DNA of 64,000 nucleotides. Source: Mermis nigrescens. Its lineage: Eukaryota > Nematoda > Enoplea > Mermithida > Mermithidae. The notes under the pieces were generated by a model. The model was not told the DNA's origin. It searched no databases and saw nothing but the letters and a program-made list of their open reading frames with translations. Location: the NCBI GenBank assembly GCA_036768485.1, contig JAVLUZ010000154.1, positions 35,759,769-35,823,768 on the forward strand, given 5' to 3'. The stretch's first letter is position 1, and the number at the start of each line of letters is the position of its first letter. Made by a program: the position numbers and the translations under genes. This document shows, one piece after another, positions 11,173 to 23,780 of the stretch.

Positions 11173-12121
11173 CAGTGGCGTAGCTGTGGGGGATGGGGGA
11201 TACTAGTCCTCCCAAACTTTTGGAAATACGAGTAAAATTTTGGAAATACTCAAACTTGCTTTTAAATTAATGATTACAAAAATTTTTGCACATGCAATAT
11301 GTATGTCTTCATTTTTTCGGGTGGGTCTTCCGAGACAGTGGGACTAGCGGGACGGTCGCAAAATGGCGGGTCTAGTGGGACACGTCATTATGCACGTGGT
11401 GGGTCTAGCGAGACTTCCGGTAGGTCTAGCGGGACGAAAAAGTGGGTCTAGCGGGACGGTGGATCAAGCGGGTCGCAATCGTATTTTAATGGAGGGAATT
11501 CTCGTCGACTTAATACTCGTAGCAGCCGTGTATTAAAAGGCTTATGTTTCTTTTTGAATTCATAGCCTCAATCTAATTCCTCTTTGTTATCGAAAAGTGC
11601 GAGTACGATGTAAATCACCACTCAAATTCAAGCTTTGATAAGGCAAAAATATCGTAATCGATATTATTATAATTTAATTATTATAATTATTATTCCTATC
11701 ATTGCTGATGACGTCATATGAATAACTCATATAGTCAAGAGGAAATGGACAATATAATGAAATCGGACGCCATGAGATGATCATCAATTATTTAAAGAAC
11801 AAGTAGGCACGCGTATACTTGTTTTTTGGGATCCGGCCGTTGACTAGTTGCTGACCCAAAAAGGCTGTTGACCCCTCAGAATTGTCGATTATATGAAAAA
11901 ATCGTCGAAAGTGTGTTTTCCAAAGCGTTTTAGCTACATTTTGGCTCGGAAGTGTAAAATTATCAGTGCATCGCGCTCAATTTCTGTTTGAATTTTTCAT
12001 TTTTGACGTTTCAGAAAGAATAGCTCAGTCTAAAACGTCGAAAAACAGTATTTTTTGACAGGTAAGCGTGGTTTCGAGCCCAAAAAAGAGATTTTTATAA
12101 ATTTTTCGGGCTGCGCCACTG
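11173..12121. mobile_element. Composite repeat bounded by inverted CAGTGGCG(T/C)AGC ends
   Basis: The left end is CAGTGGCGTAGCTGTGGG, and the right end reverse-complements to CAGTGGCGCAGCCCG, giving a terminal inverted repeat of about 14 bp. Inside lie a GGGTCTAGCGGGAC minisatellite (11325-11480) and, at 11850-12121, sequence resembling the 3' half of MITE-C (AGTGCATCGCGCTCAATTT, TTTCAGAAAGAATAG, AAAACGTCGAAAAACAG). The flanks agree at only about 4 of 8 positions, so this may be one nested element or two elements with related ends. Confidence 0.5.
11325..11480 (+). repeat. GGGTCTAGCGGGAC minisatellite, locus 1
   Basis: Variants of GGGTCTAGCGGGAC, separated by 10-25 bases, recur at least five times in a locally GC-rich patch that contrasts with its AT-rich surroundings. 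The order and spacing of several units are matched at 39121-39235, including a unit followed by CTTCCG and one preceded by CAAA, so the two loci share ancestry and not just motif composition. Confidence 0.7.
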
Positions 12122-14689
12122 TACATGCATGTGTAACGAGTACGTTAAAAATTCATATACACTTTGAAGAATTCCGCACGTGATATGCTATAACGATTGA
12201 ATAACAGCGAAAACGATAAACTTTTGACACGTAAGTGACAAAAGAGCCGTATGCATGATCACCCAAATGCATAATCACCCAACGAATAAATAGAAAAGTG
12301 GGTAATTGATAGCCAGTAGCTAGCGAAAAAAACAATTAAAATGTTTGACGCAAATTTTTCGAATAAGTTTAAGAATGGGAATAGCGATGCTTTGAGAGAA
12401 AATCAAGTGACACACATAATTTAGTATGCGCTCGTTGAACCAAGTAAATTACGAAACAATTAATTTGAAAATGAGGGTCACGTCACGGCAGCTGTTTCTT
12501 AAATTCTTTATTAACTTACTTCTAAAAGGCCAACCGCGGGGCTCATGATTAAATTTGAAGCTTCAGCTAGCATCTTAATGCACATATTTAGGAAAAACTT
12601 TTTTCGCTAAAATAGTAGCAGTGATTTACGCTAACTTCATAACAAAATGTACGCTAATGATCTTATATGTGGAAAAAGGGACGCAACTTCATCTAATGAT
12701 GTGCCAAAATACTCGACTTGCAGTATACAACTTTAATCGGAATCACTGCCGTTTTATCGTCAAAAAGAATTTTATTTCTGGCTCAGAACTTACCTATGCT
12801 ATAAATAAGCTTATAAGAACCGTCTAGTTTTTAAACAAAAAATAAATGCTGGAATTTAACAACACCTTGGGATCTTTTGAGTTTATTTTATATATAACGA
12901 TCTGATTTTGAAGAGTAAAATTCACGAAAAACACTAGACATTATTGATATTGGAAAGAATCAGATCACAGTGAAACAAACGTATATAAAACTTGTGGAAG
13001 GATCGCATCCGAAATTTATGCCACGAATTTATTGTTCAAGAAAGCAATAAAAAAATACAGTAATTTATCGAGCAGAATCGGAAGCTATTCACTTGTTTCG
13101 TAGATCAGATGGGCTGTTCTGAAATATAAGTTCACTTTCAAAAGTGTTATATAAAGACTCCTTGGCTCAAACCTGTGTCAGTCTAAAAGGGCACAATTAA
13201 GTTTTATTTTCCCGATTTCTTAATATTTTTTCTTTATTTGGGATCAGAGAGTTTCCGTAGAATGAAATGGCTACAGATTTTAATATCACGATGCTGCAAA
13301 ATAAAGGAGAAGGAATTGTATATTAGAACTAGAAATTTTCAGGTGACGAAAATAGCCAAATAGTCTTAAGTAATAATATTTAATGTTATTTCGTATTAAG
13401 AGGAATTCTTGAGACCATTATAGCTCGATAAAGCCAAAATATGTCCTTGGAATAAATTCATCTAACGGCAAACCACCTAATCAGCGTTATTTGGATGAAA
13501 CGATAATATCTGAGAAAACACGCCGATGTCGTGAGATTATTAGCTACCCACGTAAACCTCATTGAAAACAGTGCAAAGTACTGGGAAAATAAAAAATACA
13601 AATAAATTGCTCAGTCCAATATAAAAAAACAGATGAATTGCTGTGACCATCTTTCATTGTGTACTTAGCGGCAGTTCAACTGAAAAGAATGAACGTCAGA
13701 TAATTTTAAAAAAAATGGAGATAAATGAAGAGACAACCAGGAAGCAAGCGAAGGAAGAAAAAATTCGGCATTCTGATTACGTAATCGGTTGCTGTTTGAC
13801 AAATGCGACGATTATTGAAGTTTTTGTTAACGGGATGGACGAGGTTTATTTATGTTTTTGTCCGTCATGGGACAACATGTTCGATTTTTCGGTAACTTTG
13901 CCAATCCGCTTTTCCCAAAGTTAGTTTTTTTGCTCGAAAATTCTTAGTCAAATGAAATATTTATTGTTTCGGTAGTTTTTGTATTTGAACATCGAAAGTA
14001 AATCGTTCACTGCGAACATATGACTGCAACAATCATTTTTTTTATTTAATATTTTATTCTAAAAAACTATTTTTGCATAACAATCCAATGTGAAATTTAC
14101 ATGAGTGGCCGACTCTTGAATGAAGATGCCATTTTTTATTACAATGAGATGCTTAGAGCATCGCCTTTGAGGTGGAATGATGGAAATAATATGCAGATTT
14201 CGATTAAAAACGTTTCATACGTCTACAACATACATGCACAAGGTCAAAAATTCTGGGGAGATGAACCGAGTTTTATTGCGGGGGTGTGAATGAGAAATTA
14301 TTTTGCATATCAAATTTTCATACTTAAAGGTTAAATTTGCATAAAGAGAAATGACAATAAGGTCGAAGAAATGACTTGTTACATCAAATATATATGGAAT
14401 TATAGAAGAACAATGTCGGGACGAATGAATTTAACAGGCTACTGCTCGAAAAATGAGTATATGTACTTGAAATGATACTTTTAGACGTTTTGTGACACTT
14501 TTCGTGGTTCTAGCAATAGGCTTTGATCCAAAAGAGGCCCGAGTGGTATGCTTTCTTATAATCCTGGTACTTTGTATCGCTGCAATAAATCAGGTTAATT
14601 TTTCGAAATGAGCAGCAAAATAATAACTGAAGAATTGTGCAATAGTCCCCAAGTTTTAGCTTTAGGTGAGCATCGGGCAGGGGGAACAG
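12122..14689. other. AT-rich sequence without supported genes
   Basis: Open frames at 12621-12827, 13643-13924 and 14101-14289 (plus strand) lack recognisable domains or convincing splice sites. The 93-codon frame at 13643 has a charged, lysine/glutamate-rich stretch but low-complexity codon use. No bounded repeats were noticed. Confidence 0.45.
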
Positions 14690-14912
14690 GAATTCGGGTT
14701 CTAGACACCCAAAATGAAAAAAATGGGAAAAGTTCTTGTGAAAAATAAAGCAGAATAAGAGCTGTTAAAATGAAAATCAAAACACTTTTGCAAAATAGCT
14801 TAATTGACTAGAAACTGTAGATTAAATAGTTTTTACACTCTTTTAGCATTATACTAGCTCTTGAAACCATTTCCGCTCACTCTCCGATTGACTCAGACCG
14901 GTCATTCAGTAA
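14690..14912 (-). mobile_element. MITE-B fragment, reversed and degenerate
   Basis: Reversed family B blocks are present: TCTAGACACCC near the left, AAACACTTTTGCAAAATAG, GACTAGAAACTGTAG, and GACTCAGACCGGTCAT at the right. The terminal sequence is eroded and no duplication is readable. Confidence 0.55.
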
Positions 14913-15015
14913 ATCAATAATGAGGACAGCGGATATCTTTAAAGACTCCTGCAAAGTATTCTGACAAAACAAATCTAAAAACAAAAGTGATTTTTAAAGA
15001 ACCAATACTGAGGAC

Positions 15016-15288
15016 CATACCTGGGCGTGGAGGGGGTTGGGGGTATGTACCCCCTGCCCCCTTCCCCCGAGAAACCAAAATACTCCCTCAGAAATCAAAA
15101 GGCCCACCCCAGAATTCAATTTTTAAATTTTTTTTGGTTTTTTCGCATTTTTTTATGCCAATGGATAGTGCTCAAAGAGAAACGTTGAAAAATTGTGCTT
15201 TTCGCCATACCACCATTTTTAAGGCCATTTTTTACCTTTGAAAAAATCTTGCACCCTCCCCCCAGAACTTTGGTGCCATCCACCTGTG
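15016..15288 (+). mobile_element. MITE-A, complete copy with perfect 8-bp target-site duplication
   Basis: The 273-bp element starts CATACCTGGGCGTGG and ends GCCATCCACCTGTG. The flanking octamers CTGAGGAC (15008-15015 and 15289-15296) are identical. Family landmarks are CCCCCGAGAAACCAAAA, a TTTTTTATGCCAATGGATAG segment, GAGAAACGTTGAAAAA and GCCATACCACCATTTTTAAGG. It is non-coding; the 84-codon frame that crosses it is incidental. Confidence 0.9.
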
Positions 15289-15296
15289 CTGAGGAC

Positions 15297-15905
15297 TGTT
15301 TTCTTTCTGAGTGGGTATCAAAAACTATAAATAATACTTAATAAGAAGGCCGCTCATATTATTGCAAGTATATGTATTGCAAAGCAGTTGTAATTTAATT
15401 GCCGACTATTTTCATGCCATATGGAAGCTTATTCAAACGATCTCAGTAATTACAAATGAAACCTCGTCTGGCCCTGCTTCTGCTCGTTATTCTTGCAATA
15501 AAACTAATCCATCATCTTTCGAGATTTAATTTTGGCTTCGTTATGTCCTTAACACAAGTCACGTTTCTTATACAACACTACAAAATTCGATCAAATTGTT
15601 CAGAATGCTGTAAAGAATGTACATGCCACTCTTGCTAATTATTTTTTTGTCAATTTATCTGACTTTTACGATGATAAATGCTGCTCTGTGTCCGAAAAGC
15701 GGGCGCATTCCTACAATCAGCATCAATTGGCAGTAAATTTAGAGGACAAAGTCTAAACAACGCCGAACAACTGTTAAATCGTATATTACGCCCTATCTTT
15801 GGGATTCTACGGCCGAGAAATGTATTTAGGTTTTAGTTACAACGTACGAAAATTTGAAAAACAATAGTTAAATGGATCTAGTATACAATTTAACCCCAGC
15901 GCTTT
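15297..15905. other. AT-rich sequence, nothing recognised
   Basis: A 60-codon plus-strand frame at 15456-15638 ends in a cysteine-rich CSECCKECTCHSC tail and begins with a hydrophobic stretch, but no gene context supports it. No repeats with boundaries were seen. Confidence 0.4.
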
Positions 15906-16304
15906 TTAGCCGATCCATATAAGCTACAGTAACCAAACTTTACAAGGAGATAGCTATAAGCCTATTGTACTAATCTGGCGAAATTGATTAACTTTCGGTG
16001 TAAAGTTACTGCTTTACACTCACAGTTTACAACGTACTAACGGCATCTAAAAATTGTAAACGATTCGGTGGGTTTCAAAGAAAGCAGTTTTTTGTAACTC
16101 AATAAACATCCTACATTAAAAAAGTAAGTTTAAAGAAAGGTAAGATTAAAGTAAGTTTAAAGTAAAGCAAAGTAACTTTCTTTTAAATTTTTTTAAAGCA
16201 GTAAGTTTACACCGTAAGTTAATCGGTTTTGCCAGATTAGTACAATAGGCTTATAGCTATCTCCTTGTAAAGTTTGCTTACTGTAGCTTATATGGATCGG
16301 CTAA
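15906..16304. mobile_element. Foldback element with about 110-bp terminal inverted repeats
   Basis: The left arm (15906 to about 16018) and right arm (about 16195-16304) are near-complete reverse complements, from the TTAGCCGATCCATATAAGC ends through the shared ACAAGGAGATAGCTATAAGC and GTAAAGTTACTGCTTT segments. The centre of about 170 bp contains short GTAAGTTTAAAG repeats. The arms could form one long hairpin. The flanking bases allow a TA dinucleotide duplication (TA just inside each end) but this is not decisive. There is no coding capacity. Confidence 0.85.
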
Positions 16305-19300
16305 CGTCATGAGTTCGACTTCTACGTTCTCAGGCTTAAGCCAGACTTAAACATGTTCATGATAAACATAAGCAATGTTCAATTTTGATAGCATATGTTT
16401 CAACATTGTCTTCAGGTTTTGCTAGGAAACCGGCTAGAGCTAAGCTTATATCTGACCGCGCATTTTTGAATGTTGGAAGCGGTTCAAACCTACTTTTGGC
16501 CGGTGTAAAAGCCTGCTGATCTTTCAGGTTTTTTTAAGCCTGCTGGCGTTAAATATGCAAAAACTTGATAAGCAAACTCGTTAACATACCTTCTTAACTG
16601 ACTAAGCGTTCAATATACAATCAATAAATCTTCCGACTGCCATCCATAATGACTCAGGGTGCAGAAAAAATCTGGATGGATATGCGGATAAAAAATTTTT
16701 CAAAACAAATTCTTGAAATTTTACTAAATATTCATTTATAATCATACTTTGACTGGAATATTTTTCACAGCCATTAAATAACCACAACGTTCGAGAAATT
16801 ACCAATATTTTAGCTCCAAACTCACACAGACTTGACGTATTTGCCGCAAAACATCTAAAAAACGTACCTACTGGTCTTCCTCGCGCCGACTGCTTACATC
16901 AGTGTGGCAAAGACGTCATGTAAATCGAATAAAACAACATTTTTTTAAAATTTTCCTTCTATCATGTGGGCCGAGCAAACACAACAAACGATTGAGATAG
17001 GCATGACTGACGAAACATAAATAAACTAATATCAAAAGAATAACGTATGAAAAACAGACTTTTCGGGGATAGAAAACTAAACCAATCAGTTTCATCATTA
17101 CTAATGAATAGAGAATAATTTCAAAAATACACGAACAACGAGCCTTTTATTCCAAAAAACTGTTCCGTGTGCTTGTTTGTGTTACGCTTTTCAGACTTTT
17201 TGATAACAATGAATGATTGATTAGGCAAATTTTACCTTTTCATAGTAATTTAGATTTTTTTGGGGATGTTTAAAGGCAGAAAATAGTATTATCTCGCGCC
17301 ATGGTTTGCTGTATCGGGCCTAGCGTACGTAAAAATAATGCTTGCCTGGAAATTCAACCACTTCAGCGTTAAATTGCACTATTTACGAAACTACCTACGC
17401 ATAATAATACAAACTTAGGCACGCGATTAATAAATAATTGCACAACTGTCCTGAAGCACTGTAAATAAATCATATCGTAATAACCTGCATTCTGAAGCAT
17501 GGAAAAGTCATGGAAACGAAGTTATTGAATGAAACGAGAATAACAAAAAAAGAGTAAAAATAACAAAAAATTATGATGAGTCTGTATTGTTGCTAGCTCA
17601 AAAAGTAGATCTACGAAGGCGAGTTTACAGAGTAGGATTAGACCCTAAAAAGCGTTCCATTGACATTTTGGCGGTCACTGTATATAACCTCGTGGATGAC
17701 GAATAATTGATCATATCAAATCATTTCACCAATCTCTTTTGTGTAAGAATGTATGACGTAAATGAATTCGACATAATCTCATTCAACATTATATTTATAA
17801 CAATAGCATTAAATTAGATCAGGTAGTCTAACACTGAGGCAAATAATAAAAAAACAGATAAAATTCCAAAGAATTCGCCCATCGGCTTAATATACAAAAT
17901 ACGAGTAGATCGATATACGTTTCATAGAGCTATTTTGAAAAATTATCTTGGCCTTATGTAACAGAAGCGCCCGATTTTTCGCCTCTTAATCACTTTAGAA
18001 TAAGTCTCCGTTTTTTACCATAGTCTTAATCTATCGAAAGAAGTTTTTGGATTTTTGACTACTTATCCCAGTGGGCTAAACACGTAATTGATGTTATTGA
18101 CGTTGTTTTGAACGGAGCTTAAAGAAAAGAAGGTATTACGTTACAAGTGAATCGCGATTTTTGGATAAATGTATCAATGTAACCACTGTTACGATAACCC
18201 TGTTATCATTGACCATATATTGTGCAAAATGATTTCAAAATTTAAATTCCACAATGCTAAATTAAAGACGGACACCTAAGTGTAACTGTCATTCCTAAAT
18301 ACATTACTTACTTTCAAGGACTAAGCTCAGTTTGGACAATATTATCTAAAGAGACGCAGATCGACATATCCCATTTATAGCTGCTTTGGTAACATGCATG
18401 TTTAGATGAACAAATTTAATATATCTGAAATTTTCAGATAATAAACATATTTTCAGTAATATTTGCATATTTTTATTCAGCGTAAAGTATGTATAACAAA
18501 TATTTACTCGCAAGAAAGCTCTTTACAGGCTGTTGTGGCACAAATACGGTAAATGGAAAATTTGAAATCGAATGCTGGATTTCTATAGAAAAATCCAAGG
18601 AATTCTCTATAAAATTCCTCCACGGTGTTGCTTTATAGCCAGCTGTAAAATTTAGTTTTAAACAATGCATCGGGAAATTTCGGAAATATAAATTTGGACC
18701 ATGTATACATTCTGTAATTATTTCATGCAGGAGTATCTAGCAAGGAAATAAAAATAATCATAAATGCAAATTTAATACAAACTTTGACCTTAACGCCTCT
18801 TGCATATCCAGCTAATTATGTATTTAACAAAATACGATGCATAAATGGCAATCAAATGAATAGGCGCTATTCTCTCAGATAGAATTGATGAGTACAAGAC
18901 AACTTTAAATAAGAAATAATAACAAAAACTGTGAAAATAAAGGAGAGAATAAAAAACATGGAAAGAGCATCATCTTTATAACAGTCTGTTAAATATATTG
19001 GCGCCTTTTATCTCGAAAAACAATTATGCACGTATTCAAACGCGTCAACTGAAAAAGTGCCAGAATTAAAATGCGAGGTGCAATGAGGATTAAGCGAAAC
19101 ACGACATTTTCGGGGCAGTTTCCTTCACTGTCTGCTTATTTTTAGTCGAAATTATGGAAATGAAATGGAACAAATTAAATGGGTGTAATGCGCCGGTTAA
19201 ATCCTGATAGAGCTATGCTACATTTATATCTTATGCTGCTTAAGCTCGCTAAAGCTACTTTAAGACATAAATTCAGACACGTAAGAAATTATAAAAAAAG

Positions 19301-19739
19301 TTGAAAATTTATCCGGACGGACGTTAGAAACACTTCAATATTATAACATGAAAGGATGAACAGAAAATACATTACTCGTATATGCGAACTGAAAGCGGAA
19401 TGTCGTCATCATACTGTCAGGTTCGAAAAATACAGCGCTTCACTCCATTGCTATTAGTGCCTGCCTATAACTTCGGACTAAGTAAGTAATTTAATTTTAC
19501 TTACATGTGCACAGTGATAACTGATGGCAAATCCAAATTGAAGTAATGGTCGCGATAAAAAAGTCGTCATAATAAGCATATAAATGGAAAACAAATAAAA
19601 GTTTGCTATTAGGCTGATCGATGGTAAATGCTAAAATCTATGACACGTCGACACAAAAGGCTCTGAGCCTTTCCACCACAATTCAGGGCATCAGATTGAG
19701 ACTGAACGCTGACGGTGTAATTAACAGCGTCAGCTGAAG
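16305..19739. other. AT-rich sequence without supported genes or bounded repeats
   Basis: Scattered open frames of 60-67 codons (16602-16805, 16916-17098 and 18473-18670, all minus strand) are AT-rich and featureless. No element termini or duplications were noticed. Confidence 0.45.
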
Positions 19740-19885
19740 AGAAGCTGAGCCACTGGCTCAGCGATCAGCAGCTAAGGCTTAGCCGATCATTTGGCATCAG
19801 AAACAGAGGCTGAGACAAGCATCTGGCGTCAGCTGCAAGGCTGAGCCGCGCACATTTGGCATCAGCAGCAAAGGCTGAGTAATTT
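19740..19885. repeat. Degenerate tandem repeat built on GGCTGAG / CATCAG motifs
   Basis: A unit of roughly 32-34 bp (CATTTGGCATCAGCAGCAAAGGCTGAG-like) occurs about three times at 19785-19880. Related GGCTCAG/GCTGAGCC half-units precede it from about 19670. Several motifs are partial palindromes. The patch is GC-richer than its surroundings. Confidence 0.65.
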
Positions 19886-19889
19886 TGCC

Positions 19890-20323
19890 GCTTCGATCCG
19901 ACTTTTATAGTTTTTGGAATCATGCAGTCTAGCAGGGAAAGGATAGAAGTGAATCTTAATCTAGGCGGGTCGGAGGGAAACAGTTTTGCTTACTTAAGCC
20001 AGTGGTATATTTTTCATGAGATTCGCTCCTTGTATTCTATACTTATCGTTTTGATGGAAACTTCGCTCTTCTGACCTCTTTTAACCTTCCGTATCCGCTG
20101 TACATACTTTCTGCAGCTCTTTTGGTGTTACCACCTTTTGTATCAATTCCATTGCGCATACTGCTACACTGAATATAATTTGTTGCATGCTACGTGTTAC
20201 TGAATAGAATTTGTTGCATGCTAGGTGTTAATGCATTTCTATCCTTTAGCACAACTCCCAATGCTCATTGATACATAATGTTAAGTGAATTCCTCTTTAT
20301 TACTCGGTATCCGACTCATTTTA
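19890..20323. other. AT-rich spacer with a 31-bp tandem duplication
   Basis: At 20168-20198 and 20199-20229 an ACTGAATA.AATTTGTTGCATGCTA.GTGTT unit is repeated directly with two mismatches. Otherwise nothing recognisable. Confidence 0.6.
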
Positions 20324-20331
20324 GTCTGGAC

Positions 20332-20561
20332 CACACTTGAACATGGGAGGGGTTTGGGGACATGCACCCCCGAGAAACCAAAACACCCCCTCCCAGAATT
20401 CAATTTTTGAATTTTTTCGCAACGTTTTGATGCCAATAGATATTGCTCGATGAGAAACGTTGGAAAATGGTGTTGTTTTGCCATGCCAGAGTATTTAAGG
20501 CTAGTTTTTGACCTTTGAAAAATATTACATCCCCCCACAATTTCGGTGCCGCCCACCTATG
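20332..20561 (+). mobile_element. MITE-A, complete copy with perfect 8-bp target-site duplication
   Basis: The element runs from CACACTTGAACATGGG to GCCGCCCACCTATG (230 bp). The octamers GTCTGGAC (20324-20331 and 20562-20569) are identical and fit nTnnnnAn. The interior has the CCCGAGAAACCAAAACACC, TTTTGATGCCAATAGATA and GAGAAACGTTGGAAAATGG landmarks. Confidence 0.9.
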
Positions 20562-20569
20562 GTCTGGAC

Positions 20570-20949
20570 TCCCAGCCAGTGTTTGGCTTTTATATCGCTT
20601 AAATCAACTTTAGTGAGGTCTGGAATTTCTTTTTAATCCATTGTTTAGAGTCTATATATCTACCATTTACATATAGTATATCCTCAGCATACATTCGCTT
20701 TTTATTTTAAGTCGCCGCTTTTTTCCGCATTGCCATGTTTAACCTTTTAGCAAAAAGGCGATACATTCAAACAACATACAGTTCTTTTGCACCATAATAC
20801 AGTTACGCTGATTTTACAGTATTATTTAATCTTAATATATAATTATAAACGGTTCGTGAAATCAAGACATTTACATAGAAAGATAAGTGTAAATTGATAA
20901 CATAAATAAGAAGAGTGGAAAATCTACAGTTTTGGTTTTATCTTGACAA
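20570..20949. other. AT-rich sequence, nothing recognised
   Basis: No supported open frame or repeat boundary. It holds the right-hand duplication neighbourhood of the preceding MITE and unremarkable AT-rich sequence. Confidence 0.45.
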
Positions 20950-21069
20950 CACATGGGCAGCAATCAAATTCTGTGGGTCCGATAGGGCCAAATTGCTAAA
21001 AACAGCACCAAAAATTCAATCCTGGGGTTATCAATTTTGGGGTAGGGGTTTCTCGCACGCCCATGTATG
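20950..21069 (+). mobile_element. MITE-E, short copy (about 120 bp)
   Basis: The ends are CACATGGGCAGCAA at the left and GCACGCCCATGTATG at the right, an inverted pair. The left half (GGGCAGCAA, GTGGGTCCGATAGGGCCAAATTG, AGCACCAAAAATTCAAT) matches 58688-58835. The flanking octamers match at only about half their positions, so the duplication is lost or the boundaries are off by a few bases. Confidence 0.65.
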
Positions 21070-22029
21070 GTCGTCATAGATGTCCAGGTGCTACTTATCC
21101 AATGTTTTTCTTCAATTACGTCGCTCCTTCTTTTGGGAAATAGCTGAACGGTTTTTTATCGTGACGTGAACAGTTTTTCGATAAGAAATTAGTGTTAGTG
21201 AAACCCCCGTACATTCTTAATCAAATCTGCGATGAGCGTAATCGCTGAAAAACTCACTGCTAAAAAGCAAGTAGATAAAAAATTAAATATATTTTGCGTT
21301 AGTAATGAACACGACAAATAAAACTTAATGAAGAATTGATATTATTTGAAAAAATTCGTATAATTGTTTAGCTAAAGTCCTAACGATAATGATCGGTCAA
21401 ATGACTCATTTGATTTTAGCTGTTGTGGAAATTGATTCAATAAACCTTAATACTGCCGCAGAATATTCCAGCAGACCTCACAATTTATTTATAAAAATGT
21501 CGTTTCTGACAATTTCTCAAGATAAATCAAGGGTACCTAATTGATAAAAAAGTCGAAACATGATAAGCTTTCTTGATCCATACAATGATCTTTTTTCGAA
21601 TATAAATGACTCTATTTTGGTCACACTGACAATACATTATTTAATTTATCTGCACTACTTAAAGCGAATAAAATAATTATGCTACTTCGACAACTTTTGT
21701 CCGTAATTTTTTGAAAAAAATGATTTAATTTAGAATGTAATTCGTGTTTGTATATCGATTTATTGTGCTATTAATCCTCACAAAATACCATATATTAACG
21801 GAATATATCTTATTGGACTTAAGATATATGTCAGCCTTAAATCCTGCTCGATCCTAGTTTAAATGATTTGCGGTATATTAAGCTTCCTAAATAGATTTTT
21901 ACATTTTTTCGGTAATTTTTCGGAGCGAATGAAGAGTGATTGTTTAGTGATAAAGAGCATACAGAAAAAACTTTGATCTTTTTTAGCCGCAACAAATTTT
22001 TGGACTTCAGCTTTTCAATGATATCCATT
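21070..22029. other. AT-rich sequence, nothing recognised
   Basis: No gene or repeat with boundaries was identified. Confidence 0.45.
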
Positions 22030-22275
22030 AGAGCTACGAAAAAAGCACACGTGGGTATGGAGGTTTGAAAATCCCTTGCAGACCACCCCAAGATTGAAGT
22101 TTCATAACTTTTCCGTTTTTAGCCATTTTTTGATGGCAATAGAGCTCATTAAAAACGGCAAAAATTTAATTTTTCGCCTAAGCTTAAATTTTTTGACTCT
22201 TTTCCGATCATTGAAAAATCATGAAACTTCCTAGAAAACCCCAGAATTCCTTGCCCATATTGCATTGGTACGAGT
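22030..22275 (+). repeat. Diverged MITE-A-like repeat
   Basis: Landmarks of MITE-A are present in order but diverged: CACACGTGGGTATGG at the left, AGCCATTTTTTGATGGCAATAGAG, AAAACGGCAAAAATTTAATTTTTCGCC, then CCCCAGAATTCC near the right end. No flanking duplication is readable. Confidence 0.45.
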
Positions 22276-23780
22276 CATCCATCCTGAATGACGCCGACAT
22301 TTGATAACGACAGCTTATCTAAAAAACTAAATTCATGTGAGTTGTCACCTTTTTTGGAGGCGAAATGGCTCAAGTTTCGAGAGGTCTAAAACATAACAGA
22401 AAATATAATTTATTAAAAAGAAGCTTGATGTATGTCAAAGTTGCGTGTAATCAGATAGTAGAAGTCATGAGGAAGAATTTTATCACGATTGACTTACTTG
22501 ACATAATCTCGACGTTAATTAAAGTTAGTAGGATAGCGTAAGCAATAAATGATTGACAAAAGATATTTTTAAGACTGACTCAGTTATTCATTGTGGCACA
22601 GATCCAAGATTTTGTTACATGAGTAATAAGGCGATATTTCCTGGATTACTTCTAAATAAAACCATAGTTTGGAAATTTTTTTTGCATTTGTACTTTACTT
22701 ACTAGCTGAAAATCTCGAAAGACGCTCATAAAAATATCTTAAACATTTTAACGAAACAACAAAAAAGCGCTTGGCTATTCAAAAGTTGCAGAACAATGGA
22801 AACAATTTCAAAAATTTGATTCGAAAGATAAATAAAGATTAATAAAAAAGTACAAATACAAAATAACATTTTTTTCTTATTGAATAGTTGAACAGCTATT
22901 CACTGAACACCGTTATGTACACAAAGTCAATTGCACCCGTTTAGCACCTAATCCAAGAGCTACCGCTTCATTTCATTCCAATTAAACGAAATTTTAATCA
23001 TGCGATGGAGGTAAATGCAATGAAACCTTTTGACTTTTGTAAATTTTCCAGATTAAAATGTTTTAAAATAATTTATTCTGCGTATAGGTGAACTCGTACG
23101 GGCTATTTTGAAAAGCCAAATAGACAAATAATCTGATTTCGTCTTAATTTAAAATATTGAATCGGCCGATTAATAACAAAATGTAAAAAATTCTCCCCAT
23201 GGCGTAATACGCGCCAAATGACGAATAAAAGGCATCACGCGCGGCTATATTATATACAAAACAGGACTAACATACTCCGTACTTACTTAAGTGTATTTTG
23301 TTTCCATGCTACAAAAGACTTAAGTAATGCACTACTCACATGGCCAAGCTGTTCTTATTTTTGCAAGTATCAAAAAAACCTATTTTTACCGATTTTTTTA
23401 CTGATTTCTTAAGTCCATGCTTATTTTTTAGCCGCAAGCTAAATTTAATAAGGTTATCTTCCTGCTAATTAAGGCTGAAAGAAATAGCAGGGGACGTTCG
23501 GAGATTAGCTCGACGCAGAGGCGCCGCTGCGATTAATCCACAAGGCTCCGTTCTTCGCGAATTTTTTCATCACAACAATGTGTTTCAAATCAAGCGAAAA
23601 ATTCGGAAAGCTTAATTGAAATTTGGGGCTGAGAAAAGCGTAGGCTAAAATGGCGGTTTTTGTCCATTTTCAGGATTACACGCATTTTTCGTTACTGAAG
23701 ATGGTCAATGAAAATAGTTTCAAATAGCATGCACGTTACTTACCGGAACATGTGAGCGTATGGGGCTTGGTTGGTTAGAC
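22276..23780. other. AT-rich sequence, nothing recognised
   Basis: The frame at 23218-23412 (plus strand, 64 codons) has no recognisable domain. No repeat boundaries were seen. Confidence 0.45.

Noticed and set aside
13643..13924. 93-codon plus-strand frame with a Lys/Glu-rich segment.
   Set aside because: No domain, splice signal or homology clue; length is within chance for this composition.
16470..16500. GGTTCAAACC resembles a tRNA B box.
   Set aside because: No A box, acceptor stem or cloverleaf could be built around it.
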